In this document: piece by piece, positions 1 through 12,200 of the stretch
Layout: every line of letters starts with the position of its first letter
Position numbering within the stretch: the first letter of the stretch is position 1
Assembly: GCA_025331125.1 (NCBI GenBank)
Contig: JAOALB010000206.1
Coordinates: forward strand, 1 to 64,000
DNA from: Mycogone perniciosa
Lineage: Eukaryota; Ascomycota; Sordariomycetes; Hypocreales; Hypocreaceae
DNA length: 64,000 nucleotides
Direction of reading: 5' to 3'
Notes under the pieces: model-generated
What the model saw: the letters and a program-made list of their open reading frames with translations, nothing else
The model's database searches: none
What the model was told of the DNA's origin: nothing
Program-made: the position numbers and the translations under genes

Positions 1-75
<75 letters not shown>
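1..75. repeat. Poly-C homopolymer at the window edge
   Basis: Seventy-five consecutive C residues open the window and then switch abruptly to ordinary sequence. A pure C run of this length is unusual in a nuclear genome, and it sits exactly at the sequence end. The likeliest reading is an assembly or homopolymer-sequencing artefact, or a padded contig end, rather than biology. Confidence 0.9.
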
Positions 76-76
<1 letters not shown>

Positions 77-1134
77 AGGGCTCATCGCCGCTCAGTGGTC
101 TAGGAAGACGAGGAGGATGAAAAGGAATCGAGCTAAACTCGGGGCGACAACAGCTCGGAAACTTTTGATCTCGGCTGAATCCACATAGCTTATTTCTCCA
201 TGAACCATTGCCCTTTGTCCCACGTCCATTCATATAGGGAGCAACACAAACAATTCCGAGGAGCACGCGCCAGGAACAGGCGTAACAAGGTATGTTTGCC
301 CTTCAGCGTTCGATTGTAAAAAAGTCTCCGAGATAGCAGCATGTCGAATCAGACAGTTCCTCGTCCAGCTGGATCCGGACATATTCCTCACGTCAAGTTC
401 ATCACTCAGTCGACTTCTTCCATCCATGTTTGCGCGTCGTAATAACGTGTATTCAAATTCAGTCCATATACCAAACACAGGTGCAGTTGTGCTTGCACAG
501 TCCCAGCATGATGCGTGTTCCTCTGTGCCCTAACCCAACCATCCACCCGCCTATCCCTGCAGCCCGTTCTTTAACCCTTGACTCCTGCCACCGGTAGGCT
601 TCTATCACAACCAGTCCCTTCTCCTGTCATACATGCTTTGATGGTGAACATCGCATCAGCCCAATGCTGAAAACTGTGAGTGGCCGGGTAACAACAAAGA
701 AAAAAAATTGGAACACGCCCTAATCAAACAACATCCCTTCCGAATCCTAAGGGTATACACTCATCGCCGTTCCCACCAAGTATATATACAGGATAGGTAT
801 AGATATATATACGTCCAGGTTTGTCCTTGTTGTCCCCCAAAATGGAAAGATCAAGCCAGCATCTCTGCCCTGAGTAATGCTCAAGCGATGCCCGCTCGTA
901 TTATACAATTTCATCAACTGCCTGGGCTGCTTCCACGGCGGTTGCTGAGAGATCATGGAAATGATCTTCATCTGCTTAACCCGGAAAGTACGGGTTACTG
1001 GTATTTGGCCTTATTCATCAGTCATCGGCGTAATCTTCGTTGCCCTGGGGCCCTTTTGTTTATGGCAGGAATGGCTGCTTTTGCTCTTGGTGCTTTTTGG
1101 TCGTTGCAAGCTCTCTCGGCGATTTTTTGCGACG
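76..1134. other. Gene-free spacer downstream of the phosphodiesterase gene
   Basis: No reading frame here resembles a known protein; the short frames overlap one another and lack family motifs. The sequence includes a short AT-rich stretch around 780-812 (tata repeats) and presumably the phosphodiesterase 3' UTR. I see no tRNA or transposon signature. Confidence 0.6.
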
Positions 1135-3991
1135 TCATGTATCAGTAGCTGGAAATGGAGGGCTTGTTCCTTTGCTTCTCCTAAAGAAAGGAAAGTCCTT
1201 CATCCTGAACCTGCTCGGCCTCTTCTTAAGCGTTTTGCCTTCAGCCTTGCCAATACTCCCGCAGTGAGATGACAAATCTTCATCCCCAGGTCCCATCTCC
1301 CTGTGCGCTGATGATGGCGACCCTTTGGTGCTCCGTGGCGACATGTTCAACCCAGGCACGCTGAGTGTGTGTTCCATGGACTCGTTGCTGACAATGCTGG
1401 TGCCTTGCGTACTTGGTGAGAGTGTGATCTTGCCGGTCGCTGCGCTCGTAGCCTGTGATGCCCAATCCCCGGGATAACCTCCTGATGCACTGCCTTCCGT
1501 CGTTTCACTAATCCTGTGCCGTTCCGATGAAATTAATTTGGCGTCGTCCACCGAGTCATCCACTTTACTGTGACAGTTGAACGGATCGCTATCCGCGAGT
1601 TCCCTCACGGCATCAAATGACGAAATAGCTCCGTAGGCCATACCGTTGACTTCTTCATGTTCGATAGGGGTATGAGGATCCTGACATGATTTTGCCGTTG
1701 ATGGGCTCGGTGCTGGCGATATGTCATGTTCCTCCCGATGCTGGACGTCCACCAGGGCCGGCTGAATCCTGGCCCGCAACTCCGCCATACCATCTCTGGT
1801 TGTCTTATCGCTCTCTGGAGTCGAACTCTTGGCCTCGCCGTCATTTTCAATCATAAAACTTCTAGTTCTGGGTGAAAACGTGCCTTCTCGTAGTAATCGC
1901 CGCCTACGCTCGTCTTCAGTCATCGTCTGGGCTTCCTTGGCCTTCTCTCCTTGCATCCTATTCTCGAAAAGTCGCTTGTTGATTTGAAGCTCATCCACCG
2001 TGTACCTCATCGCTGGCATAATATCGGCGACGCCCTGGAACAGTGGTATTGCAAACATATTCATGAAACCGAGCTGAGCAGTGGATAAGGATATGGTATC
2101 CTTCTTTGGCGGTGCCAACAGTGACGACTTGATTTCGAGTTCCTCCTCCATAGAAGCTTGTCTGGAGAATTCCTCCGACAAAATGTGCATCCACTTCAAC
2201 GCAGTGTCGTAGTGCCTCGCCTGTAACATTATTAGTATTTCCGGGCCACTCAATCATTCCCATTTCATCGTCAACATACCACATTGCTGATATCTGCGCA
2301 TTTGATTAGCAATGAGCAAGCGAGGATCTTGTTTTCTTCAGCCTGGCGACCGTTCCAGCCATCGGTGCTGTTATTGTCCTGTAGTTTTTCCTGAAGGGCA
2401 TCAAGTTTCTTCATATAATCAAAATGAAGGCCCATGTCAGTCGCCAGGATAGAGCTAATCATCAAATTTCGCATCTTCCTGTCTTCAAAGACGGATGGCC
2501 AATACCTGCGGAGAATCTGTGAATACGCTGCGCAATGGAAAGACTCCAAAACGGAACGGTCGTTGTAGAGTTGTGCCAGCGGCGCGTTTAATGTCGTGAG
2601 AAAGCCGTTATTGACTCCGGGGTGACCAACATCATGGCCAATTGCTGTGATGAGAAGCGTCAATCCCTCAACAGGGCTTAGCAGCGTCGCGATTGGGGAC
2701 TTCCTAGCAACAAATGAGATTGGTGAATTTCTTGGTGGGTATGGTGGCAGAGCGCCAATATGAACAAGGAAATGGAAGGTCGCCTGGAGCACGTCCACCA
2801 CATGGCGGAAGTTGTGGTATGGAACAAAGCTATTGTATGCCGCCCGACAAGCGACAAGGTAGCTGATCAGCTGGTCTGTACGTCAATTGGTTAGCATGAT
2901 CCACTGGTGGACGGGTGCATGTGGTTGATCACTAACCTGCTGGTATCCGCCACCTCTCAAGTTCTGGCACAGCCAATGCATGCTTAAACATCTGCATAGC
3001 AGCGACCAACAGCTCGTCGTCGGAGAAGGCATGAGCATCAAAATGCCAGTGACCCACGGCATCGGCAATAACAGCCTGGCGTTCGGATGAAATCTCGATG
3101 CGTGCGCCAGCGATTTGGTCGTCCTCGGCATTTAGGCGGCAGATGCCATTCATGAGGCCGGAGACCATGGCTTCGCGAAGGTAGGCAAACGGCTTCTGTT
3201 CGTTGACCCCAACCCAAGATCGCTTCCGGCCTCTGGTAATCTCCAATAGCGCCTGCTGGTCCCTGGCAGCGTCCCTATGGGCCTTATAAGCACATATCTC
3301 CAATGTTGTAATACACTTGGAGTTCAGAGGACTCATGATCACGTCGACGGCGCCAAGGTCCAGACATCTTCTTATCAGTCGGCGGTTGGCTGCCAGAGTA
3401 TTGGTAGTATTTGAGAATGGTTCGACGGTACCGTCAGTCATTTGTTCGCGCGTTTCGGAGTAACTAATGATGGGGATAGGGACGACTAGTTTCGAGATGC
3501 TTCGCAGATGCGCCTCGGTGATGAGCCTTTGTAGAAGGTTTAGGCCATAAAGGTTCTCATCCGGAGTATGAATCTCGGCGTCACGGTTTGCCATCTCGGA
3601 GTGGGGCGAGGAGGAATCCATCATCCAGTAGGGGTCTGGTATCCATTCATCGTGGGGTGTGTCTAATAAGACAATCGTCGGCGTCATGTTCACCATCGAT
3701 CCGGCGTCGTAGAGTTGAAGCAGCTTCTCCATGCAAGCCGCGCCGGTGGCGCACACGTGGACTGTGTGACAAAGTTAGCAAAACGGCAGCGCGGAGCGCT
3801 CACAACAGGCGAAACAAACCGTCACCAAAGGTATCCAGCAGAGGTTGGACAAGTTCTCGAACGCGGTCCCGCTGCCAATCAGAGACAGCGCCCGTTGGCG
3901 AAGACACAGGATCGTCGGGAATGGCGCGCAGCAGCCGATCCTCGCCAACACTGCGATTGACGTAGATGACATGACATACGAGACTGTCCAT
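1135..3991 (-). CDS. pdeH: High-affinity 3',5'-cyclic-nucleotide phosphodiesterase (PdeH/Pde2 type)
   Basis: Hydrolyses cAMP to AMP and so limits PKA signalling, which in fungi controls growth, conidiation and infection structures. Four exons: 3991-3820, 3761-2937, 2875-2280 and 2220-1135; introns of 58, 61 and 59 nt. They total 893 codons with the frame intact. The class I PDE catalytic domain spans about residues 340-600. It shows YHNFRH (H353, H357), the metal-binding HD pair in IGHDVGHP (H413, D414) and KCADISN (D527). The N-terminal 330 residues match the degenerate response-regulator-like region typical of fungal PdeH. The C-terminal 300 residues are serine-rich and probably disordered. 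The start at 3991 gives MDSLVCHVIYVN, a normal beginning for this family. The 892-residue length fits PdeH rather than the smaller low-affinity PdeL. The class call is firm; the symbol is by family resemblance. Confidence 0.93.
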
Positions 3992-4748
3992 GGTGGGCAA
4001 CGGGAGGCTACCAGTCTCGCGACTGGAGCACGTTGACCACACGGGCAAAGGTACCGAGCGCGAAGATCGAGGGCGCGACGAGCAGGGTGCAATTGAGTGG
4101 ACGAGATTCCTCAAGGGACGATGGCAACCGAGTCGAGATAGAATTGCAAGCGGCCGTAGTACAAGCAATCGACAAAGGGCGACACGAGAATCGAGGTCGA
4201 GGAGAGAAGGGAACAGTCAATCGGTCGTGGGATGAAGGGAAGGTGGTGGTGATTTTGAGGTCGTGCGACGGTGCGGCCGATGGCGACAAGAAGACCCACG
4301 GGGAGAAGTAGTCCTGTAAGAAGGCGCAAAAAGTGGACGAGTTCGAAGGGAATCAATGAGAGGAGCGAAAGCGAGGTCTGGAATTCAAAGTCGTCGGTTC
4401 GTGGCGGACGAGATATGCGGAAGAAAAAACGACGGTGCTCCTTGCCGTGCACACGCACATACACACAATATGGAAGGGCTGCTAGGAATCGTCGAGTAGG
4501 CGTGCCGAAGCAAATGCAGAGAAGCAGAGAGAAGAAACAAAGGCGACCGTGAAGTTGCACCAGAGGGTGGTTCTTGTCTCTGAGACGTCGGACGGCAAGC
4601 TTGGCGCACGAGGGCGGGTCCAGAGGGGGCAAGCCAGCCTGGAGGGTTTTTTCTTGGTTTCTTGGGGGAACGCCAGGCGCAAATCAGATGTCGCAGAGGG
4701 TGGCGGGATGTGGCTGCTAGATAGCGCTGGAGGTGCGTCGATGCCGCT

Positions 4749-4800
4749 GGGCTGTGTGCTGTGTGTGCTATGTGCTGTGTGCTGTGTGCTGTGTGCTGGG
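4749..4800 (+). repeat. GTGCT/GTGTGCT imperfect microsatellite
   Basis: Degenerate tandem units of gtgctgt/gtgctat run through this stretch upstream of the phosphodiesterase start. This is simple-sequence DNA, likely length-polymorphic, with no coding support. Confidence 0.7.
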
Positions 4801-5054
4801 CCCCGAGTCGAGAGTTTAGGCGACGCAGCACAGTGGATAGCGAGGAGAGTCTAGTCGTGCCGTCGTGCTTCTAGTCTGGTTTCTAGTCTCTTTGCCCAGC
4901 AGGCCTAGCCAGTCCTGGGCCTCAGGTGCTTCGGAAAGATTGTCAAAGACGGGGGGCCCCAGGCCTAGTGTCCTCGTTGCTGGAGGGGCAAGTCGTCAGC
5001 CGTTCGAGGAATCGGCAGCGGGCGTGTCGCAGGAGAGACGGAAGACGAGGGAAA

Positions 5055-5132
5055 GTGAGTGAGTGAGTAGGTGAGTGAGTGAGTAGGTGAGTGGGTGGGT
5101 GGGTGAGCGAGAGAGCGAGCGAGTGTGCGTGA
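5055..5132 (+). repeat. GAGT/GGGT tetranucleotide tract grading into GAGC
   Basis: About 75 nt of gtga/gagt units drift to gggt and then to gagc/gaga, making a purine-rich strand with strong strand asymmetry. It lies about 1.1 kb upstream of the phosphodiesterase start. Such GA-rich tracts are common in fungal promoters, but no function can be read from it. Confidence 0.8.
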
Positions 5133-6049
5133 GAGTATTCTCGTACGAGTAGTAGTGGTGGTGGTGGTGAGGAGAAGAGAAGGGGGTCCGGGCACGTTAT
5201 CTGTGAGCGAAGACGTAATACGGCTCGTATGTACGGAGTGGAAGCAGACAAACAGAGGAGACACGGGAGAATGGACAATGGGCAGAAATGTCATGGACAA
5301 TGGGGCCTGACGGACGACACCATGGTCAACACCGACGAAGCAATGCCAATGGGGCAGGGCGCGCGCAGAGCCTAAGACTCCGTGGAGAGAACGGATTGGG
5401 AGTGGATGAAGGTAGGTGAGGAGACCAAGAAGACTGAGGTGAGAATTGATTGCCCGCTAAGAGCATCCAGAGGCCACGACAGTGCCTATCTTGGTATCCC
5501 AAGAGCCCAATGCCAGTCAATATCCGTGCCATCGTCTGTAATAACATCAGTACGAGTAGGCTAGGCACTGCGCACTACGGCTGCACTGTATGGATTGTGA
5601 TGGATGTCTGTGCCAAAGCGGCCTGCGGGCCACACTAATGCACAAGCCCAGATTGACTCCAGTCATGGAACACACAGAAATGTTCCATGAAGAAAAAGAA
5701 GGCTGCAGCGAAGGGGCCCCGTTTCTGGGAGGGATCGGGGCCTACGAACCAACCAGGCTGAACTTTCCGGCCAGCCAGCCAACCAAAGCCCATGGACCGG
5801 ACCCAGCAGCAAGGAACAGCGCTCACGAATCCCAGTAGCAGCGCTGTAACGCCAGCTCTCAGTGGTCAGTGGTCAGTGGCTCACCGGGGGGGGTTCTTTT
5901 CATTATTCCGCCGCTCGCACCGTACAGTGCCCCAAACTCCGTCTCGTCCGGTCCGTCAAGAAAGAAAAAAAAAAGCCATTGACCACCCATTTTCACATGG
6001 TTTTTGTGATTACTACGGGTATTTTCCCTGCCATCTGCTACGTACTTTA

Positions 6050-6429
6050 TACGGAGTACAGATAGTATTATTACTGTGTGCCATGCATGCAGGCGTAGTC
6101 CATACATACATACATACTCGTACTACTCGTACATATATACAGTCGCGGCGGCGGACCAATATGTACGAGTATTACTTCGTAACTGTTGTTGGATTCGGCT
6201 GTCTTCTCGGAGCTCGTCCACTTTTTGACCCGGCCGTGTCGTATCGCCGTAACCGATTACCACTTATCCATTACTCCGTACGGAGTACTCTCGTACAGGA
6301 AGAGCCTTTCTGTTGCCGTATTACGGAGAGCCACTTGGTAACTGAAAATAGTAAACTGAAAATAGTAAACAGCTTGTACGAAGAGCTACTACTCGTACAT
6401 ACATACTACTCCGTAGTACGTACGGAGTA
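6050..6429. repeat. Cluster of five TACTCCGTA/TACGGAGTA 9-mers with a perfect 16-bp palindrome
   Basis: Copies start at 6050, 6272, 6279, 6407 and 6421, on both strands. The pair at 6272-6287 reads TACTCCGTACGGAGTA, a perfect inverted repeat. Between them are TACTCGTAC variants and a 13-bp direct repeat (6343-6370, gaaaatagtaaac units). Nothing here is coding. See the findings for the window-wide pattern. Confidence 0.85.
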
Positions 6430-8828
6430 CTCGTGCCTAGCAATACTAGTACATAGTATCCCATCCACAGGGGGGCCACACCGTGGTTTAGGGGTGGGGG
6501 ATAGGCTATCCAATCCATGACACGGATAGCCCACGGTCAGGGCCACCTACGGCTATGGCGACAACCAGGGAATAAGTTGGTGGATCTGCACGCACTCTCT
6601 CCGTCTCAGCTGGCGGGTGAGGGCGCGGAATTTAGAGAACGTGGCGCTGGGAAAGGGCGCGACTGAAATACACATCCATGCAAAAAAAAAAAAGTGTCCG
6701 GATGCCTTCAGCTGCCCGAGACGGTGAGGATGAGCTCAACATCTCCCGCACCTGCTTGTGCTGTGCTGTGCTCCGTAGACCCGACGTGTGAGTCTGTCCT
6801 CGTAAGCGAATCCTTCTGGAAGCCCAGTGCGAACTCTGCCAACGCCCTGCAGACCCTTTTTCTCGAGGTCCATGACAGTGGAGCGCGCAGTGGGCGCCGG
6901 TAAAAAGCGACGCTGCGCCACCTTCTTTTGTGCCCCCATCTTGTTTTGGTGCTAGCACGCACTCTGTACAGCAGCATAAGCACCATCGATCCATCCATCA
7001 CAGATGAGAGACAACAACAACAATCAATCCATTACAAGTCCAGTAGGTGTTCTAAGATGGCCTCTTTTTGTCATGATACTATTACTAGTACTACTCGTGC
7101 CCGTAGTATATGGATGGCTTCCTCGTGCATCACTCACAGATTGGGTTCCAACGCTGTCTCTTAAAAAACGACGGCGTAATATCCGAACAGTCAAAAAAGA
7201 TGGAGGCAAGCAAGCATCATGGATGACTCTCACACGGTCTCCCTCCTCCCACACGCATGACCCGCTTTTCTCACCCTTCTCTGTACTCTTCGAGTTCCCT
7301 TCTAGTATCACCATGGAATTCTTCTAGAATACTCATCGAAGCCAACACGCAGGGCGCGCCCAGCTTGTAACCTTGTACATAACTACTGCACACCTACATA
7401 CGAAGTACAAACGTACACAAAGGCCACAGACGAATTGACATGCTGATCCGGATCGTCTCACGATTTGGTGTTCAACTAAATTAACCCCATGTCAGTCAGC
7501 AACAACAAAATCCACCGTTTAAATTCAGGTAGTACTCGTAGTGGTCATGCCACGCCCGCCTGTGGTCTTACCACCCAGAATCCCGGGATTTCGGAGCCTT
7601 TACGGAGTCTAGTATTTTTGCCTGAATAGGTTGCCCTTGCAGTTACGAGGATCATCCTGATATGTCAGCCAGCCAGCCAGCTCATCATTTTGAGACAACG
7701 CAGAAGCAATTATAATTGTCCAGTACGCAATTTTTGCACCTACTAATAATGCATGCCGTACGTGGTTTTTTTTTTCCCCTCCTACAAGAGAGTCGAGAAC
7801 AAAATAAATAATCAAAAAAAACACTCATATGCCGCCCTGTTCCTGAATCACGCATCATTATTGTGCCGTTCGTTGTGCTCCGAACCACGGAACATCCCAA
7901 ATTATATCCAACGAACGCTATCTGATATTACAAAGCCAGCAAATGGAGGGATGATCATGCATATTCAAAACTAAAAACCATATCGCCTATGATACTACTA
8001 CTACTACTCCGTACTACTACTTTCATCAATCCTGGAGCGCGATCCGTTTCTCCGTTCTCCGAACTATCCGCGAGCCATCCGTCTCGTCTCATAGTAGTAC
8101 TACAGAGTAGTAATATCAAATGACATTATGACGCTTGTTTTAGCCGTCTCACCCCATACCAACGCCACGAGGGCGAGATAAGTCTTAGTCGCCAATCCCG
8201 ATCCACCCGCAAAAAAATTCCAATGGATTGATCATTCAGGCCAGCACTAACGGAAGCCCGTCATTGTGTCTCAGTTCAAAGTGTTTTCCCTTGCTTCGGA
8301 CTGTTTCTGATCCATCAAAGTCGCGATTCTGATTCAGTGATGCTAAGAGATTCGATCGGAATTGATTTACCATTACTCGTATCAAGTATTACTAGTAGCA
8401 CTACTCCGTCCTCCCTACACTAAAGTCCGGAGCGCGAAAGCGCGAGAGGTGAGAGAGAAACACAAGTAAACATCCAAGCTTGAACCCATTCCCGGGTAGA
8501 CACTATCACGACCCGAAGGACACTTGCGCCCGCCAAGTTGTAACTAGTACCTAATCAGGCTCATTTGGGGCCCTCAGTCTTTCCTCTCAATAGTACTCCG
8601 TAGTGGTAACCAACTACGGAACACAACAATACACGTATTTTCGAGTAGTACAGCCTATGTTCCCCGAATTGGAAGTGCCGGGTAACCGGGCAAAATGGCG
8701 ATTGATTTGTGATCGCTCAAGCGTGCCTAAATACCCCACGACAACGTGGTGATCTCAGATTCCTCGTGAGTTGCTAGCCTACACACAACATACACCCTTC
8801 TGCGGCAGATGCCGTCGACGTCATCTGC

Positions 8829-8886
8829 TCATGAACTACTACTACTAATAGTGCTAATAGTACTACTACTACTATTTGTACTCAGT
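8829..8886 (+). repeat. TAC/TAG trinucleotide tract
   Basis: Runs of ctactacta and tagtactac make a low-complexity stretch. A 75-codon open frame crosses it but is a by-product of the repeat and has no other support. Confidence 0.6.
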
Positions 8887-9244
8887 CAAGGGTTCATAGA
8901 GCCTCCACTTCATTCATGTTCCTCGTATACTATTCTGGATTCCAGCCTTGTGAAATTGCATGTCGTGTGGTCATCATTCCGGAGAGACCTACATACACTA
9001 ACTCATGCAGCCAAACGCCATCCCTCCCCAACTTAATGCGAGGCGTGATGATCTATCTCTATCTGTACCCCATGGTTGTATCCACCTCTCCCTTTTTAAT
9101 TCTCTTGTTTTTGGTCGTCTGTACTCCGTAGTCGTTTCACATATCCTCGCAAGCAGCGAGTTTGTACAATCGTGGTCTAGCCGTATCTCATATATCCCAA
9201 CACCTGAGCCTTCCTGTTGTCGCAAACCTTCTAGGGCCAAATCA

Positions 9245-12200
9245 CTAGCCACGGCTCGTGTCGTCGTCGCCTTCGATGCGAATCTCGGCAACCTCGTTCT
9301 CTTCTTCCTCGCCGCTAGCCACCACAGGCACGGATATAATTCCCTTACCGTCCCAGAGTTTTGCATCGCTGTTGCTTCCAGGAGGTGATGGTGCTTCACC
9401 ATCCGCGGATCCGTTGGCAGTTCCAACTGGTGTCATGTGGGTATCGGCATCAAATAAATCCCGGCCGCCACCGCGCTCGCTTCCTGAAGAATCAAACTGT
9501 GCATCATCACTGGCGTAGTCAGCTGCCGTAGATCCCTCTGCCCCACTGCCGTCGAGTCCATTAAAGCTCCAGCCTTGGGTCATGAGAGATTTTGATTCTG
9601 CCACTTGGTAATTGTTGGATACCTCCAGCCCCTCATCTTCGATGCTGCGCATGGCTTCATCATAAGGCGGTACTTCTTCATTAGAGTCAGTCAACGGCTT
9701 GATGGTAGTACGGCTAGCACCGGCCTTCAAAGACGAGGCCTCGCCAAATCGATCATCATCGCCAGACTCTATCGTCCCATCCCCGCCTTCAGCATCGGCG
9801 TTGTATTTGTCTAAAATCTGCGCAAGGTGAGGGGCCCCAAGGTGCCCACGACTTCGGCGACGATAAAAAAGCAGGTATGCTGCGCTTGTTACGACTGATG
9901 AAGGGTCTGACACAGGTGTGACAGAAGAATCTGATTTTTGTGTTAGCTTACTCGCCCCAATAACCCTGGAAGTCACAGCCTACCATTGTAGTTGTACCAA
10001 CGCCCATCAACAAAGTTCTTGGCGTACGCCGTGTAGTGGCCTCCGCCGAGCCCTCCGTAGTGGTCATCGACGGCAATCAAGTCATAAATCTCATCTTTGC
10101 CGTCCTCCTTCTGAATGACTCGTGAAGTAAGATCAAGCCCTTCAATAGGGAAGTCAACGAGGACATCCAGTTTGTCTCGACGAAATCCAGAGTTGGTGAA
10201 GCGCTTCAGGTGAGCGACCAAATAGTCTGGCGTCTTCCACAGGTCAAACTTCTTGCTGGCTCTTCTGTGATCCTTGCAGCGAGGACAGTACCACATGTCT
10301 TGTTCGGAGAGAACCTCGGCTCTTTCAAACTCATCCAGACATTCATCAAGAGTGATGCCCCGAGAACAGCGCGTCTTACGCCTTCTTTGACTGATCTTAA
10401 GAGCAGGGTCATTGAGGGTTTCCAGATCAACAAAGGTTCTAGCTCCTTGAGCTAGGTCATCTTTCTTAAACGTTTGGCCAAAGACAACCTCCCATGCTTC
10501 CTCATTCCAGTCGACGACAAGTCCTTCATGTAGCCGAATCAATGGACCACCGTCGGCTACCGCAGGAGGCATAGGTTGAGGGTCAATACTAGGTATGCGG
10601 TGTGCTTGCTTACCGCCACGCATTTGCTTGTCTCGGCGCTTGTTGCCCTTTTTACCGTAGGTCTTGTGGTTCTTGAATTTCTTTCGCCCGCCGGCACCAC
10701 CCTTTTGGGGTGGCCGGTTTCCACCGGGTCGGGTCAACGCCTAGATACGGGAGGTTAGTTCACAGGATCGTTTCTAGTTACACATTTCAAGACATACCCG
10801 AGCACCATGAGGAACATCTTCCTCGCTTGACTCTTCCATCATCCGTGTCTGTGACGGTTCTGCCCGCGGGGTTTCATCATTGCTGCTATCCTCATTACCA
10901 GAAGCCGTGCTATTCCAGCCCTCAGGACTAGGCTCGTCTTCTTCCTTAGCCGATGAGTCAAGGATCCGATCCGAGAGTTTCGGAAGCGCTCTGGTGTTGT
11001 CAACACTCGACCAACCCGTCGGAACAGGTCCGTCACTGCTATTAGCAAAATAGCTGAGTTCAAACAGGCCTTGGAGTTCCGGATCAAGGAATTCGTCAGG
11101 CTGGATGAATTTAGGGCGACGAGTGTTAAAATGTCTTAGGATCTGGGGTTGATTGGGCAGAGGTGGTAGCTGGACAGCAGCGCTGTTAGTCGTGTCCTTC
11201 ATTGTTACATCAACCATATCGTCCTCTCCTTCAACTGACTGCGCAACCACCTTGCTGTCCCCAGAGGAGTCAGCGTCCGAGCCAGTGGTAATCACCATGT
11301 CGGTATCTGCAGTGCCTGTGCTTTCGGGCCCTTGCTCTTGAGTGAACTTGGACCATGTAGAGAAAGTCGCAACTTTCTCTAATACCTTGCGTCGAATGAT
11401 GTCGTAATTGGATGCCTCCGCCCTGGTCAGTGTGATGAAATGGGGAGGAGACGCCCCATCAGGCACTCGGCCAGAAGCATGCGGCCGCCTATGAAGTACT
11501 GGGATAACCATCGTGTCGTATCTGGGGTCGTCCCATTCAGAAGTTTCGAGAGGCGTATCGATGTCTAACATTGAACGGGGTTTCTTCTGAATCCCCTTAC
11601 CCGGCCAATTGGTTGGCACGGCTTCCAACTCGTGGAATGTTGGAACGTCCGAAGATTGGATGTCTTCTGATGCATCTCCGCTGTTATCGTAGATCTTGAA
11701 GAAACGGTCCTTGAATTCCTCGGCACCCATTAGCCGGTTCGCGGGCACACCGGTTCGAATCGATAAGTATTGTTTGAGAGTCTCGATAGAACTGTGTTTA
11801 GGCATTTCCACCTCAATTTTGACGGGAACGTCATTGAGCGGGAAGAATTTGATGGTCAGCGACCACATGTTCTCTATAGGCAGCGGTAATGTCAGGTTGT
11901 TGAATGGGTCGAAGGTAATGCTGATCTTTCCACACTCGGGGCACTTTAAGGTTGATTTGTACATTCCGGTGAAGAGATCGGCGATGATAGAATCGTCCCG
12001 TTTTCTTGTGATATCCCATACCTTGTCGGCCATTTCTCGGATTGCCTCTGGGTTGTTGATCATGTCATCGGTCGAATCAGGCTTCTCAATGTATGGCTTC
12101 TGCTTGATACGGCTCAAATCCTCCTGCAGCCCATCGAGCAGAAAGCCAAGAAACTCTTGGGAATCTTGCTGACCCCATCCAGCAAATGCGCTTCGGCATC

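Larger units (their letters stand above)
3992..9244. other. 5.2-kb gene-free spacer rich in dispersed TACTCCGTA motifs
   Basis: The first kilobase is probably promoter and 5' leader of the phosphodiesterase; it is GC-rich and carries simple repeats. From about 6.0 kb onward the DNA is studded with TACTCCGTA/TACGGAGTA copies (6050, 6272, 6279, 6407, 6421, 8005, 8594, 9122), TACGAAGTA relatives and TACTAC triplet runs. Open frames up to 242 codons exist (for example 5792-6520, +), but they read through these motifs, have no family resemblance and show no splice-consistent continuation. I therefore call no gene. Confidence 0.6.

Noticed and set aside
5792..6520. 242-codon + strand open frame
   Set aside because: It runs through simple repeats and five copies of the TACTCCGTA motif, giving TTRTYIQ-like composition. 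It has no splice continuation or family features.
11735..11775. tRNA-like GGTTCGAATC string
   Set aside because: It lies inside the UBP12 coding exon and has no matching D-arm or acceptor stem; it is coincidental.
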